The notes beneath the pieces were generated by a model. It saw nothing but the letters and a program-made list of their open reading frames with translations. It ran no database searches and was not told where the DNA came from. The translations under genes and the position numbers were made by a program. Shown here in pieces: positions 32,368-41,202 of a stretch of DNA of 64,000 nt. Numbering within the stretch: the stretch's first letter is position 1; every line of letters begins with the position of its first letter. The DNA lies in assembly GCF_009831765.1 (NCBI RefSeq), contig NZ_WSSB01000004.1:131274-195273 (forward strand), in the 5' to 3' direction. The stretch is from Craterilacuibacter sinensis. GTDB lineage: Bacteria > Pseudomonadota > Gammaproteobacteria > Burkholderiales > Chromobacteriaceae.

Positions 32368-34434
32368 ATGCCCCATACCGATCCCCACCAATGGCTGGAA
32401 AACCTGGACGCGCCCGAGGTGCAAGCCTGGGTGGATGGCCAGAACAGCAAGACCCATAGCCTGCTCGACACCGACCCGCGCTTCGCGCCCTTGCAGGCCG
32501 AGATCCTGGCCCATCTGCAGGACACGCGCCAGATTCCGTTTTTTGCCGAACACGGTGCCTGGCTGTACAACTTCCATCAGGACGACGCGCATGCGCGCGG
32601 CGTTTACCGCCGTACCTCGCTCGATGCCTACCGCGCCGGCGCGCAGGACTGGGACATCGTGCTCGACATCGACGCGCTGGCGGCGGCCGACAAGGAAGAC
32701 TGGTTCCTCGACGGCATCTCGCACTGCACGCTGACCCCTTCGCGGGTGCAGGTGTTTCTGACCCGCGGCGGGCAGGATGCGACGGTGTGCCGCGAGTACG
32801 ACCTGGTGGCGCAGTCGTGGGTGGAACACGGCTTTGATTTTCCCGAGGGCAAGAGCCATATCGCCTGGCGCGACGTGGACAGCGCCTTTGTCTGCCCGGG
32901 CTGGAAAGGTGCGCCGCTGACCCGTGCCGGCTATCCGCGCGAAGTGTGGCTGGTGGAGCGCGCCGCCGACGGCCAGCATGGGTGGACGCAACTGTTTGCC
33001 GCGCCCAAGGACGCGATGATGGTGGCGGCGTGGCGCTATCTCGATGCCGACGGCAGCGTGCTCGACCTCATCGAGGCGTCCGACTCCTTCTACAGCAAGA
33101 CTTATCACCTGATAGACGCGCAGCTGGCGACCCTCGCCCTGCCGCTGCCGCCCAAGGCGGAGATCGAGGGTTATCTGTTTGGCGATTTGCTGGTCAAGCT
33201 GGCCGATGACTGGGTGTGGCAGGGCGCAAGCTACGCTGCCGGCAGCCTGCTGGCGGTGGCGCTGCCGGCCCTCACTCCTGTCCCCTCTCCCTCAGGGCGG
33301 GGGGACAAGGATGCGCAACTGGGCCGGGTGCAGGTGCTGGTGGCGCCGGCGGCCAAGCGTTCCATCGATTCGGTCGAGACCACGCGCGCGAGTCTGGTGG
33401 TCAACCTGATCGACAACGTGAAAAGCCGTTTGCTGGCCTTCGACAAGGTGGAGGGCGTCTGGTGCGAACGCGCGCTGCCGGTGGCCGACAGCGGGGTGAT
33501 CGAGTTTGCCGACCAGCCGTGGGACTCGGACATTATCTGCTACAGCTTCAGCGACTTCCTGACCCCGACCGGGCTGTATCGGCTGAATGTGGCGACCGGC
33601 GAGCAGGAGGTGCTGCGCGCACAGCCGGCAGCTTTCGATGCCTCGGCCTTTGTCGCCGAGCAGCGCCATGCCTTGGCCGGAGACGGCACCGCGATCCCGT
33701 ACTTTGTGGTGCGCGGCAAGGACACGGTGCTGGACGGCAATACGCCGACGCTGATGTACGGCTATGGCGGCTTTGAAGTGTCGATGCTGCCTTACTACAT
33801 CGAGAATTTCGGCCCGCACTGGCTGGAAAAGGGCGGTGCCTTCGTGCTGGCCTGCATCCGTGGCGGCGGCGAGTTCGGCCCCGCCTGGCATCAGGCGGCG
33901 CAAGGGCCGCGCCGCGCGGTGAGCTTCGGCGACTTTATCGCGGTGGCCGAAGACCTGATCGCGCACGGATTGACCTCCCCGCGCCGGCTGGGGATAGAAG
34001 GCGGCAGCAATGGCGGCCTGTTGGTGGGGGCGTGCATGGTGCGCCGCCCTGAGCTTTTTAATGCCGTCGTGTGCGAGGTGCCGCTATTGGACATGCTGCG
34101 CTACACCGAGCTGCTGGCCGGTGCCAGCTGGATAGACGAGTACGGCGACCCGGACGATGAAACCGAGCGCGCGGCGCTGGCGGCGTATTCGCCCTACCAT
34201 CATGTACAGGCCGATGCTGACTATCCGCTGGCGCTGTTTACCACCAGTGCCAAGGATGACCGCGTGCACCCGGGCCACGCGCGCAAGATGGTGGCGCGTC
34301 TGGCCGAGCTGGGGCACGACGCGCTCTTGCTGGAAACCGCCGGCGGCGGCCACAGTGGCAATGCGGCGCAGGCACAGACCGCCGAAGAACTGGCACGGGT
34401 GCTGGTTTATCTCTACCGCCAGTTGATGGACTGA
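32368..34434 (+). CDS. Prolyl oligopeptidase family serine peptidase (S9A)
   Basis: 688 residues: an N-terminal beta-propeller (about 60-430) and a C-terminal alpha/beta hydrolase. The nucleophile is Ser547 in [13 protein letters not shown]. The aspartate lies in [17 protein letters not shown] and the histidine in [13 protein letters not shown]. No signal peptide is seen, so it is cytoplasmic and should trim short proline-containing peptides. At residues about 301-313 the propeller contains [17 protein letters not shown], which is the translation of a widespread intergenic repeat, so the gene carries an in-frame repeat insertion (33270-33306). It is followed after 4 bases by rlmF. Confidence 0.9.
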   Translation: MPHTDPHQWLENLDAPEVQAWVDGQNSKTHSLLDTDPRFAPLQAEILAHLQDTRQIPFFAEHGAWLYNFHQDDAHARGVYRRTSLDAYRAGAQDWDIVLDIDALAAADKEDWFLDGISHCTLTPSRVQVFLTRGGQDATVCREYDLVAQSWVEHGFDFPEGKSHIAWRDVDSAFVCPGWKGAPLTRAGYPREVWLVERAADGQHGWTQLFAAPKDAMMVAAWRYLDADGSVLDLIEASDSFYSKTYHLIDAQLATLALPLPPKAEIEGYLFGDLLVKLADDWVWQGASYAAGSLLAVALPALTPVPSPSGRGDKDAQLGRVQVLVAPAAKRSIDSVETTRASLVVNLIDNVKSRLLAFDKVEGVWCERALPVADSGVIEFADQPWDSDIICYSFSDFLTPTGLYRLNVATGEQEVLRAQPAAFDASAFVAEQRHALAGDGTAIPYFVVRGKDTVLDGNTPTLMYGYGGFEVSMLPYYIENFGPHWLEKGGAFVLACIRGGGEFGPAWHQAAQGPRRAVSFGDFIAVAEDLIAHGLTSPRRLGIEGGSNGGLLVGACMVRRPELFNAVVCEVPLLDMLRYTELLAGASWIDEYGDPDDETERAALAAYSPYHHVQADADYPLALFTTSAKDDRVHPGHARKMVARLAELGHDALLLETAGGGHSGNAAQAQTAEELARVLVYLYRQLMD
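33270..33306. repeat. Interspersed repeat inserted in frame in the S9A peptidase gene
   Basis: The stretch beginning CCCTCACTCCTGTCCCCTCT and ending in a G-rich mirror (AGGGCGGGGGGAC) has the composition of a short repeat usually found between genes in many proteobacteria. Translated here it gives [10 protein letters not shown]. It keeps the frame and introduces no stop, so the peptidase remains open. Confidence 0.55.
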
Positions 34435-34438
34435 AATC

Positions 34439-35410
34439 ATGCTCAAATTGCAAAAACCGAATCAAAAACCGCAGGCGGCAAAGCCCGGCCTGCATCCGCG
34501 CAACCGCCATCAGGGGCGCTACGACTTTGTCGCGCTGCTGGCTGCCAGCCCGGAGCTCGCGCCGTTTGTGAAAAGTAATCCGGCGGGCGAATCCACCATC
34601 GACTTTGCCGAGCCGCTGGCGGTCAAGGCGCTCAACCGCGCTCTGCTTGCCGCACAGTACGGTATCGCGCACTGGGACATTCCCGATGGTTTCCTGTGTC
34701 CGCCGATACCGGGGCGCGCCGACTATATCCATACCGTGGCCGATCTGCTGGCGGGGGATTGCGGCGGCGAGATCCCGCGTGGAGCGGCGGTGCGTGGCCT
34801 GGATATCGGCGTCGGTGCCAACTGCATCTATCCGCTGATTGGCCATGCCGAATATGGCTGGCGTTTTGTCGGTAGCGATATTGATGCGCAGGCGATCCGT
34901 TGTGCCGAAACCATCGTCGCGGCCAACCCGTCGCTAGCCGGCGCAGTGAGTTGCCGCTTGCAGGCGGCCGATACGGCGATTTTTGCCGGCATTATCCGTC
35001 GTGGCGAACAGTATGCGTTTTCGCTGTGCAACCCGCCGTTTCATGCCTCGGCAGCGGAGGCAACGGCCGGCAGCCGGCGCAAGGTCGGCAATCTGTCGGG
35101 CAAGAAAAGCGCTAAACCCGTGCTGAATTTCGGCGGCCGCAGCCACGAGTTGTGGTGCGAAGGCGGCGAGGCGGCTTTTGTCGGGCGCATGCTGGCCGAA
35201 AGCCGGCACTTCGCCACGCAATGCGTGTGGTTTACCACCTTGCTGTCCAAGTCGGAAAACCTGCCAGATCTTCGCTATGCGCTGAAGCAGGCCGGTGCCG
35301 TCGAAGTCCGCGTGCTGGCGATGGGGCAGGGGCAAAAGCTGAGCCGGGTGGTGGCGTGGAGCTTTATGGACAGCGCCGCGCGGCAGCTGGCGCTAAGCAA
35401 AACCGGTTGA
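34439..35410 (+). CDS. rlmF: 23S rRNA (adenine(1618)-N(6))-methyltransferase
   Basis: 323 residues. The N terminus [14 protein letters not shown] and the pre-domain [18 protein letters not shown] are diagnostic for RlmF. The SAM-binding loop is [15 protein letters not shown] (about residue 120) and the catalytic motif is [10 protein letters not shown] (about residue 197). It methylates A1618 of 23S rRNA. It starts 4 bases after the peptidase stop, so it is likely co-transcribed with it. The end of the protein, [10 protein letters not shown], fits full length. Confidence 0.94.
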   Translation: MLKLQKPNQKPQAAKPGLHPRNRHQGRYDFVALLAASPELAPFVKSNPAGESTIDFAEPLAVKALNRALLAAQYGIAHWDIPDGFLCPPIPGRADYIHTVADLLAGDCGGEIPRGAAVRGLDIGVGANCIYPLIGHAEYGWRFVGSDIDAQAIRCAETIVAANPSLAGAVSCRLQAADTAIFAGIIRRGEQYAFSLCNPPFHASAAEATAGSRRKVGNLSGKKSAKPVLNFGGRSHELWCEGGEAAFVGRMLAESRHFATQCVWFTTLLSKSENLPDLRYALKQAGAVEVRVLAMGQGQKLSRVVAWSFMDSAARQLALSKTG

Positions 35411-35460
35411 GGTATCGGGCAGGGCGATATTTATATCGGGTTATGGCTTGAAGCCTATCG

Positions 35461-35503
35461 CCTTTGTGTGTCACATTTGTCGAAAATATTAGACACACAA
35501 AGG
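35461..35503 (+). promoter_or_regulatory. Perfect inverted repeat that contains the ribosome binding site of the cupin gene
   Basis: CCTTTGTGTGTC (35461-35472) and GACACACAAAGG (35492-35503) are perfectly complementary 12-base arms with a 19-base AT-rich loop. The right arm ends inside the AAAGGAGAG ribosome site (35500-35507) of the gene starting at 35512. In RNA the hairpin would hide the AGG of this site, and in DNA the same dyad is a plausible operator. No T-run follows, so a terminator is unlikely. Confidence 0.65.
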
Positions 35504-35511
35504 AGAGAGTC

Positions 35512-35883
35512 ATGAAAAGTGCGCAGGATATTATTGTGTTTGCCCGTCACCCGGTGGTGGGCGACGAGTTTGTCGCTGCCGCCGAGCGCCATATCGAGGG
35601 GGAGTGCCGGCAGCGGGTGGACAACCATTATTCCGACCCCAGCGGCCAGTTTCACGCCGGCATCTGGTCGGGCGGCCTGGGTACATGGCGTGTCAAATAT
35701 AGCGAACACGAATTCTGTACCCTGCTGGAAGGCCTGGTGCGGGTCAGCGATAGCAGCGGCCATGAAGTGCTGCTGCAGGCCGGCGACCATTTCGTGATTC
35801 CAGCCGGTTTTGAAGGAGTGTGGCAGGTGCTGGAACCCGCGAAAAAAACCTACGCCATCTTCGAGGCGGCAAGTGCCGGTTAA
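35512..35883 (+). CDS. Cupin-fold protein (EutQ-like/DUF861 type)
   Basis: 123 residues forming a single small cupin barrel: FCTLLEGLVRVSDSSGHEVLL followed by AGDHFVIPAGFEGVWQVLEP. This resembles the Cupin_3 family, which includes (S)-ureidoglycine-related cupins and small enzyme-accessory proteins. Metal ligands of classical cupins are partly missing, so it may bind a small molecule without metal. The strong AAAGGAGAG ribosome site sits within a perfect inverted repeat, implying control of translation or transcription. It is followed 96 bases later by a universal stress protein gene. Function is unknown. Confidence 0.8.
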   Translation: MKSAQDIIVFARHPVVGDEFVAAAERHIEGECRQRVDNHYSDPSGQFHAGIWSGGLGTWRVKYSEHEFCTLLEGLVRVSDSSGHEVLLQAGDHFVIPAGFEGVWQVLEPAKKTYAIFEAASAG

Positions 35884-35979
35884 TGGTGTTTTATTGATCC
35901 GGCGGCTGGTGTGGCGGCTCAAAAAGGCCAACAATCAGTAACAATCAGTCAGTTATCTTCCTCTTTGAAAGGATGCAGC

Positions 35980-36477
35980 ATGTACCAGAATATCGTGATC
36001 GCACTGGATGGCAGCCATAACGCTGCCTTGGCCTTGCAGGAGGCCATCAAGCTGGCCCAGGTCAAGCAGGGCAGGCTGATTCTGGTGCATGTGGCCAGCT
36101 TGCGCGACATCAGCGTGGAGGGCGTCGGCATGCTGGGTAACCATGATCTGCATACGCTGGCGCATGAGCGCGGCACGCAGATCATGGCCGAAGCCGAGGC
36201 ACAGGCGCGGGCGGGCGGCATTAGCAATGTGACGCCGCTGATTCTGGAGAGCTGGGATGGCGCCAAGGATATGGCCAAGGTTCTGCTTGCTGCCGCTCAT
36301 GACCATCATGCCGACCTGATCGTGGTGGGCACCCATGGCCGTGGCGGCTTGATGACCTTGCTGATGGGCAGCTTTGCCGAAACGCTGCTGCGCATGGCGC
36401 CATTGCCCTTGCTGATCGTGCGTAATGTGCATGACGACGACGAAAACAAGCTGTTCGATAAGCGCCCGGTGCTGTGA
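35980..36477 (+). CDS. Universal stress protein (UspA family)
   Basis: 165 residues. The start MYQNIVIALDGSHNAALAL and the ATP-binding loop GTHGRGGLMTLLMGSFAE (about residues 125-142), followed by PLPLLIVRN, are the standard features of an ATP-binding Usp domain. A GAAAGGATG site precedes the ATG. Such proteins accumulate in stress and bind nucleotides. The gene is closed by a long bidirectional terminator shared with the convergent lysW gene. Confidence 0.92.
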   Translation: MYQNIVIALDGSHNAALALQEAIKLAQVKQGRLILVHVASLRDISVEGVGMLGNHDLHTLAHERGTQIMAEAEAQARAGGISNVTPLILESWDGAKDMAKVLLAAAHDHHADLIVVGTHGRGGLMTLLMGSFAETLLRMAPLPLLIVRNVHDDDENKLFDKRPVL

Positions 36478-36519
36478 TTCGGGCCAGCCAAACTAAGTCT
36501 GATGGTGCCTGATGCAGAT

Positions 36520-36559
36520 AAAAAGAGAGAACCGCCATGAGGCTGGTTCTCTCTTTTTT
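36520..36559. terminator. Bidirectional intrinsic terminator between usp and lysW
   Basis: AAAAAGAGAGAACC and GGTTCTCTCTTTTT form a 14-base perfect stem with an 11-base loop. The A-run on one side and the T-run on the other let it work for both convergent genes. Confidence 0.92.
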
Positions 36560-36582
36560 ATGGGTGAGGCAGGGCTGGCCGT

Positions 36583-38166
36583 TTATGCCGCGCAAGGCAC
36601 CAGCGCCGGACGGCGTAACTGGTAGTGATGCAGCAGCGGCAGGGCCAGGGCAAACCATAGCGAGCAGGTCAGCAGGCCCAGCCAGACCGAGCCGGAGGCG
36701 CCCAGTACCAGATAGCCTGCGATGGAGCCCAGCGCAACCAGCAAGGAATACGGTAGCTGGGTGAGCACATGGTCGATATGGTGGCTGCCCGCGCCGGTTG
36801 ATGACAGGATGGTGGTGTCGGAAATGGGCGAGCAATGGTCGCCAAACACGGCACCGGCCAGCACCGCCGACAGGGCCGGCAGCAGCAGGGCAGGTTCGGT
36901 CGCCATCACCAGATCGGCACCCAGCGGCAGCATGATGCCGAACGTGCCCCAACTGGTGCCGGTGGAAAATGCCATGGCACCGGCGAGCACGAACAAGACC
37001 GCCGGCAAGAGCCAGAATGGCATGGCCAGCTGCGCCATCGACGCCAGATATTTGCCGGTCTGGACATCGCGGATCACGGCGGCGATCAGCCATGCCAGCA
37101 GCAGGATGCGCAGTGCCGGCCACATGGCGGCAAAGCCGTGGCGCAGCACCGACAAGCAGTCGCGCACGGGCAGGCCCAGACGCAGCGCCAGACCGCCGGC
37201 TACCGCGAGTGCGCTCAGTGCGCCGTAGACCAGAGACAGCCCGACATTGGTATTTTCGAATGCACCCAGGAGGCTGAACGCCTTGGCGTTTTGTGCCAGT
37301 ACATCGGCCCCGGTCGCCAGCATAAAGTAGATCGTGGTCAGCACCAGCGTGAGAATGGGCAGCACCAGATCGCGCACCTGCCCCTCGCCTACAGCCTGTA
37401 GTTCCTCGCTGACACCGGGTGGCGTGCCTTTGCTCTGGTCGTACAGCATGCCGTTTTGTGCCTGCGCTTCATGCTGTGCCATCGCGCCCAGATCCAGCGG
37501 CCGGATAATGGTGGCGACGACCAGCAGCAGGGTGAACAGGGCATAGAAATTCATCGGCACCATGGTCATAAAAGCCGAGAACGCGCTGTGCTGCTGAATG
37601 CCGTGTGCGGCCAGAATGCCGCCGATCAGGGCCACGATATACGCGCCCCACGACGAAACCGGCATGATCACGCAGATCGGCGCGGCCGTTGAATCCAGCA
37701 GATAAGCCAGTTTGGCGCGAGAAATGCGATAGCGGTCGGTGACCGGGCGGCAAATGGTGCCAACGGCAAGGCTGTGGAAGTAATCATCGATAAAGAACAG
37801 AAACACCAGCAGGCCGGTCATGGCTTTAGCCTGGCGGCGGCTCTTGATGCGCTGCTGTGCCCATTCGGCAAAGGCACGGCTGCCGCCGGTGAGAGTCATC
37901 AGTGCAATCAGAAAACCCAGCAGCAGCAGAAACAGCAGGATATTGACGCTGCCCCAGTTGGGCGCACTGCCGTCCCAGAAAATGGCCAGTGCAGATTGTC
38001 CGATATATTGACCGGCCGACAGGAGATTGCCGGTCAACAGCAGGGCACCTACGGCAATGCCAAGGCCTAGCGATAGGACGACGCGGCGGGTAATGACCGC
38101 CAGAGAGACCGCCACCAAAGGCGGCAAGACAGACAGTAAAGAATCGGAATATTGGCTTAGTTCCAT
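36583..38166 (-). CDS. lysW: Lysine transporter of the NhaC superfamily (LysW-like)
   Basis: 527 residues with about 11-12 helices. The NhaC pattern is clear: FLFFIDDYFHSLAVGTICRP (about residue 125), LDSTAAPICVIMPVSSWGAY, and FSTGTSWGTFGIMLPLGADL then FGDHCSPISDTTILSSTGAG. On its own this would be called a sodium/proton antiporter. The lysine riboswitch in the leader identifies it as the LysW type, a predicted lysine importer known from comparative studies of lysine regulons. The ATG at 38166 is the only sensible start; AGGTGAT and GAGAT lie just upstream. It is convergent with the usp gene across a shared terminator. Confidence 0.88.
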   Translation of the reverse strand: MELSQYSDSLLSVLPPLVAVSLAVITRRVVLSLGLGIAVGALLLTGNLLSAGQYIGQSALAIFWDGSAPNWGSVNILLFLLLLGFLIALMTLTGGSRAFAEWAQQRIKSRRQAKAMTGLLVFLFFIDDYFHSLAVGTICRPVTDRYRISRAKLAYLLDSTAAPICVIMPVSSWGAYIVALIGGILAAHGIQQHSAFSAFMTMVPMNFYALFTLLLVVATIIRPLDLGAMAQHEAQAQNGMLYDQSKGTPPGVSEELQAVGEGQVRDLVLPILTLVLTTIYFMLATGADVLAQNAKAFSLLGAFENTNVGLSLVYGALSALAVAGGLALRLGLPVRDCLSVLRHGFAAMWPALRILLLAWLIAAVIRDVQTGKYLASMAQLAMPFWLLPAVLFVLAGAMAFSTGTSWGTFGIMLPLGADLVMATEPALLLPALSAVLAGAVFGDHCSPISDTTILSSTGAGSHHIDHVLTQLPYSLLVALGSIAGYLVLGASGSVWLGLLTCSLWFALALPLLHHYQLRRPALVPCAA

Positions 38167-38176
38167 GATCTCGTAT

Positions 38177-38197
38177 CACCTATGTGGATTACAGGTG
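38177..38197 (-). promoter_or_regulatory. Possible expression-platform hairpin of the lysine riboswitch
   Basis: On the minus strand, CACCT and AGGTG pair around an 11-base loop. The right arm ends 10 bases before the lysW start and includes the AGGTG that could serve as ribosome site. The preceding AGGTCTCCACCT offers a competing pairing with the left arm, as needed for a switch. No intrinsic terminator is seen between aptamer and gene, so control of translation is more likely. Confidence 0.45.
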
Positions 38198-38261
38198 GAG
38201 ACCTACCGAGAGGACCAGAAGACAGCAGACGCACCAAGGGCGTCCGGGGGAGACTCCTACC

Positions 38262-38435
38262 CTTTCAGTAGCGCTCCATAGTTTGCTCAGACTATGGCAG
38301 TGACATTCCTGTTTGAAATGTCCCCAGCAGCTTTGCCTGACGGCTTGGCTACTTCGGCACTGGCTCCTTTTTGCGGCGATCATCGGGTTCAAGCTCCCGC
38401 CGCATACTCTTAGACAGTGCAACCTCTACTCAAAG
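38262..38435 (-). promoter_or_regulatory. Lysine riboswitch aptamer (L box)
   Basis: The minus strand reads as an L-box aptamer of about 174 bases. P1 is CTTTGAGTAG with CTACTGAAAG, nine of ten paired. The conserved core elements follow in the right order: GTAGAGGTTGCA, AAGAGTATGCGG, AAAAGGAGCCAGTGCCGAAG, GCTGCTGGGGACATTT, GTCACTGCCATAG and GGAGCGCTACT. These match the pattern I know from lysC and lysW leaders. It binds lysine and should lower expression of the transporter when lysine is plentiful. Confidence 0.9.
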
Positions 38436-38445
38436 TTACCGGACC

Positions 38446-38474
38446 ATTATTAAGTGCAAGTGCTTACTATGCAA
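38446..38474 (-). promoter_or_regulatory. Candidate promoter of lysW
   Basis: On the minus strand TTGCAT (38474-38469) and AATAAT (38451-38446) are 17 bases apart. The predicted transcription start falls at about 38439, a few bases before P1 of the riboswitch, which is where it should be. The rest of the gap to tlyA (38475-38559) is AT-rich and holds nothing else I can name. Confidence 0.5.
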
Positions 38475-38559
38475 TTGTTTTATGCAATTTAGTGATTGAA
38501 TTCTTTTGGATTTGCTTGGTGGTGCGCCTGCCCGACCGAGCCGGACAAGCACATCCGCG

Positions 38560-39321
38560 CTAGCTATTCTTGCGCGCCCAGACAAAGAATTCCCGGTTGC
38601 CGTCCCCGCCCTTGATCGGGCTGTCCAGCCAGCGCAGCACCTCGAAGCCCTGGTCTTCCACCGCCAGAGAAATCTTGTCCTTGACCCCGGCGTACAGGCT
38701 TTCATTGCGCACAATGCCGCCATGTCCCAGACCCTCGCGTCCGACTTCGAACTGCGGCTTGACCAGACTTAGCAGGTAGCCGCCAGTCCGGATCAGGGGC
38801 AGGGCGGAAGGCAGGATCAGGGTCAGCGAAATAAACGACACATCGCACACCATCAGATCGAACGCCATGCCGTCATTGGCCGCCAGCAAGGCCGCGTGAT
38901 CCAGCGCGCGCCCGTTGACCCCCTCGAAATAGCGTACCCGCCCATCGTCGCGGATTTTTTGCGCCAGCTGATCATGGCCGACATCGACGCCGACCACGCG
39001 ATGCGCACCGGCCTGCAGCAGGCAGTCGGTAAAGCCGCCGGTAGACTGGCCCACATCCAGTGCCCGCATGCCGGTCACGTCCAGGCCGGTTTCGGCCAGC
39101 GCGCCTTCCAGCTTGAGTGCGCCGCGCGACACATAACGGTCGGCGGCATCCGGCACAATATCAAAGCGGGTATCGGGTGCCAGTTTCTGGCTGACTTTGG
39201 CCAGCGGCAGCAGCTTGCCGTCGCGCACAATGCTGACCCGGCCTGCGGCAATCAGGTTTTGGGCGGCAGTACGGGAGGGGGCAAGGCCTTGTTCGACCAG
39301 CAAAATATCGGCTCGGAGCAT
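38560..39321 (-). CDS. tlyA: TlyA-family rRNA 2'-O-methyltransferase
   Basis: 253 residues. An N-terminal S4 RNA-binding domain (MLRADILLVEQGLAPSRTAA and onward to about residue 60) is followed by an FtsJ-type methyltransferase: the SAM loop is ALDVGQSTGGFTDCLLQAGA (about residue 85), with CDVSFISL and LVKPQFEVGRE as later motifs. TlyA proteins methylate ribose in 16S and 23S rRNA; older annotations call them hemolysins. I start at 39321 where family similarity begins; an in-frame ATG 90 bases further out would add a non-conserved tail. No strong ribosome site is visible at either. Confidence 0.9.
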   Translation of the reverse strand: MLRADILLVEQGLAPSRTAAQNLIAAGRVSIVRDGKLLPLAKVSQKLAPDTRFDIVPDAADRYVSRGALKLEGALAETGLDVTGMRALDVGQSTGGFTDCLLQAGAHRVVGVDVGHDQLAQKIRDDGRVRYFEGVNGRALDHAALLAANDGMAFDLMVCDVSFISLTLILPSALPLIRTGGYLLSLVKPQFEVGREGLGHGGIVRNESLYAGVKDKISLAVEDQGFEVLRWLDSPIKGGDGNREFFVWARKNS

Positions 39322-39621
39322 GGTAGGGAGTCGGGTGGATTCTGGGGGCGCTAGGGTCGCGCCAGCGCGGGTGGCTGTCAAGCGACAGTCGGCATGCGGT
39401 TTGCGCCGCATCGCACAAAGATGATAGGCTTTGTCCGCATTTTATGTTTTTTGAGTTATTTCTTGTCCGGGCTATACGCCCGTCTTGATGAACACCCGTT
39501 CCCCGGGTATCGCGGCCTTGTCCGCATCGGCTCGCCTTGAGTCACCTGAACCACCAACCCCGGCACTGTTTTCCTGCCCCGGTATGGCGCGCATGGATGA
39601 CAGGCCACTCAAGGAGGCAGT
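39322..39621. other. Divergent intergenic region between tlyA and the BCCT gene
   Basis: Three hundred bases with no gene. A possible promoter for the BCCT gene is TTGAGT (39451-39456) and TATACG (39473-39478) with 16 bases between. No hairpins or repeats of note; the rest looks like plain leader sequence. Confidence 0.4.
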
Positions 39622-41151
39622 ATGGTTTTACGTATTTCGCTGGCACTTACCGCTCTTTTCGTCCTGCTCGGCCTGTTTATGCCCGGGCAACTCAATCAGT
39701 TCACCGCTGACTTATTGTCGCTGACCATTGCCCGCTTCGGCTGGTTCTATCTGTTATCCGTATTTGGCTTTTTGTTGTTTGCCCTCTATCTCGCATGCAG
39801 CCGTTTTGCCCAGATCCGTCTGGGCGGCGAAGATGCCGAGCCCGAGTTCTCCCGTGGCAGCTGGTTTGCCATGCTGTTTTCCGCCGGCATGGGCATCGGC
39901 CTGGTGTTCTGGGGTACGGCCGAGCCGCTGTCGCACTTTGCCTCCCCGTCGCAGGGCATCGCCGCCCAGACACCTGAGGCCGCCCGCATGGCCATGCATG
40001 CTTCGTTCTTTCACTGGGGCCTGCATCCGTGGGCGATTTACTGCGTGATGGGGCTGGCACTGGCCTACTTCAAGTTTAACCGCGGCGCCCCCGGACTGAT
40101 CAGCTCGGTATTCCGCCCCTTGCTGGGTGACCGGGTGGAAGGCCCCATCGGCAAGGCCATCGATGTGCTGGCCGTGCTGGCAACCGCTTTCGGTGTCGCG
40201 ACTTCGCTGGGCTTTGGCGCCCTGCAGATCGAGTCGGGCTTAAACTACCTGTTCGGGATTCCAAGCGGCGGCTGGACCACCTTTGCCGTGATCGCCACCG
40301 CCACCGTGCTGTTTGTGCTGTCGTCGCTGACCGGCCTCACGCGCGGCATCCGCATCCTGTCCAATCTTAATCTGTGGCTGGCGGTGGGCTTGCTGTTGCT
40401 GGTGGCGGTGCTGGGGCCAACGGCGTTTATTTTCGATATCTTCACCACCACGCTGGGCGACTATCTGGATGACCTGGTCGCGCAGAGCCTGAGGCTGACG
40501 CCGTATTCGCAGAACACCTGGGTGGCGGGCTGGACGCTGTTCTACTGGGCCTGGTGGATCACCTGGGCACCGTTTGTCGGCATGTTCATTGCCCGCGTGT
40601 CCAAGGGCCGCACCATCCGCGAGTTTGTTGTCGGCGTGCTGCTGGTGCCGGCTTTGGCCAGCTTTATCTGGTTCTCGGTGTTCGGCGGCACCGGCTTGTG
40701 GATGCAGCTGTTCGGTCATGCCGATCTGGTGGCCGCCGCAGGCAGCGATGCTTCTACCGCGCTCTATCACATGTTTGCCGGGCTGCCCGGTGGTGCGGTG
40801 ATTTCGGGCGTGGCCATGCTCTTGGTGCTGAGCTTTTTTGTCACCTCGGCCGATTCTGCCACCTTTGTGCTGGGCATGCTGTCCAGCAAGGGCAGCCTCA
40901 ACCCGGGCCATCGGGTCAAGCTGGTGTGGGGGATACTGGTGGCGGCTATTGCGCTGATCCTGCTTGGCAGTGGTGGGCTCAAGGGGCTGCAAAGCGTGTC
41001 GATTATCGCGGCGCTGCCCTTTGCGCTGATTATGGTCGGCATGATGGTGTCGCTATACAAGGCTCTGTCGCAGGACGAGCGCAAGCAGCGCCATCATGAA
41101 CTGGCGCTCAAGCACGAGATGGAAAGGCTGCTGGCGCAAGCGTCCAGGTAA
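39622..41151 (+). CDS. BCCT-family betaine/choline/carnitine transporter
   Basis: 509 residues, 12 helices. The glycine-rich MGIGLVFWGTAEPLSHFASP (about residue 90), FHWGLHPWAIYCVMGLAL, and the signature WAWWITWAPFVGMFIARVSKGRTIREF region (about residues 310-335) are typical. It imports quaternary ammonium compounds such as glycine betaine or choline with sodium or protons, usually for osmoprotection. The long C-terminal regulatory tail of BetP/BetT types is absent; the protein ends shortly after the last helix in a charged helix. AAGGAGG precedes the start at an ideal distance. Confidence 0.93.
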   Translation: MVLRISLALTALFVLLGLFMPGQLNQFTADLLSLTIARFGWFYLLSVFGFLLFALYLACSRFAQIRLGGEDAEPEFSRGSWFAMLFSAGMGIGLVFWGTAEPLSHFASPSQGIAAQTPEAARMAMHASFFHWGLHPWAIYCVMGLALAYFKFNRGAPGLISSVFRPLLGDRVEGPIGKAIDVLAVLATAFGVATSLGFGALQIESGLNYLFGIPSGGWTTFAVIATATVLFVLSSLTGLTRGIRILSNLNLWLAVGLLLLVAVLGPTAFIFDIFTTTLGDYLDDLVAQSLRLTPYSQNTWVAGWTLFYWAWWITWAPFVGMFIARVSKGRTIREFVVGVLLVPALASFIWFSVFGGTGLWMQLFGHADLVAAAGSDASTALYHMFAGLPGGAVISGVAMLLVLSFFVTSADSATFVLGMLSSKGSLNPGHRVKLVWGILVAAIALILLGSGGLKGLQSVSIIAALPFALIMVGMMVSLYKALSQDERKQRHHELALKHEMERLLAQASR

Positions 41152-41202
41152 TGCAGCGCAGCGGGTTTGATGCGATCATAAGCGTCATCGCAAGGAGGCA
41201 TT

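Noticed and set aside
36583-38166. Plain NhaC sodium/proton antiporter annotation
   Set aside because: The lysine riboswitch in the leader makes lysine transport the more specific and likely role.
38167-38261. Intrinsic terminator as expression platform of the lysine riboswitch
   Set aside because: A GACGC/GCGTC hairpin is present but no T-run follows, so transcription termination is not supported.
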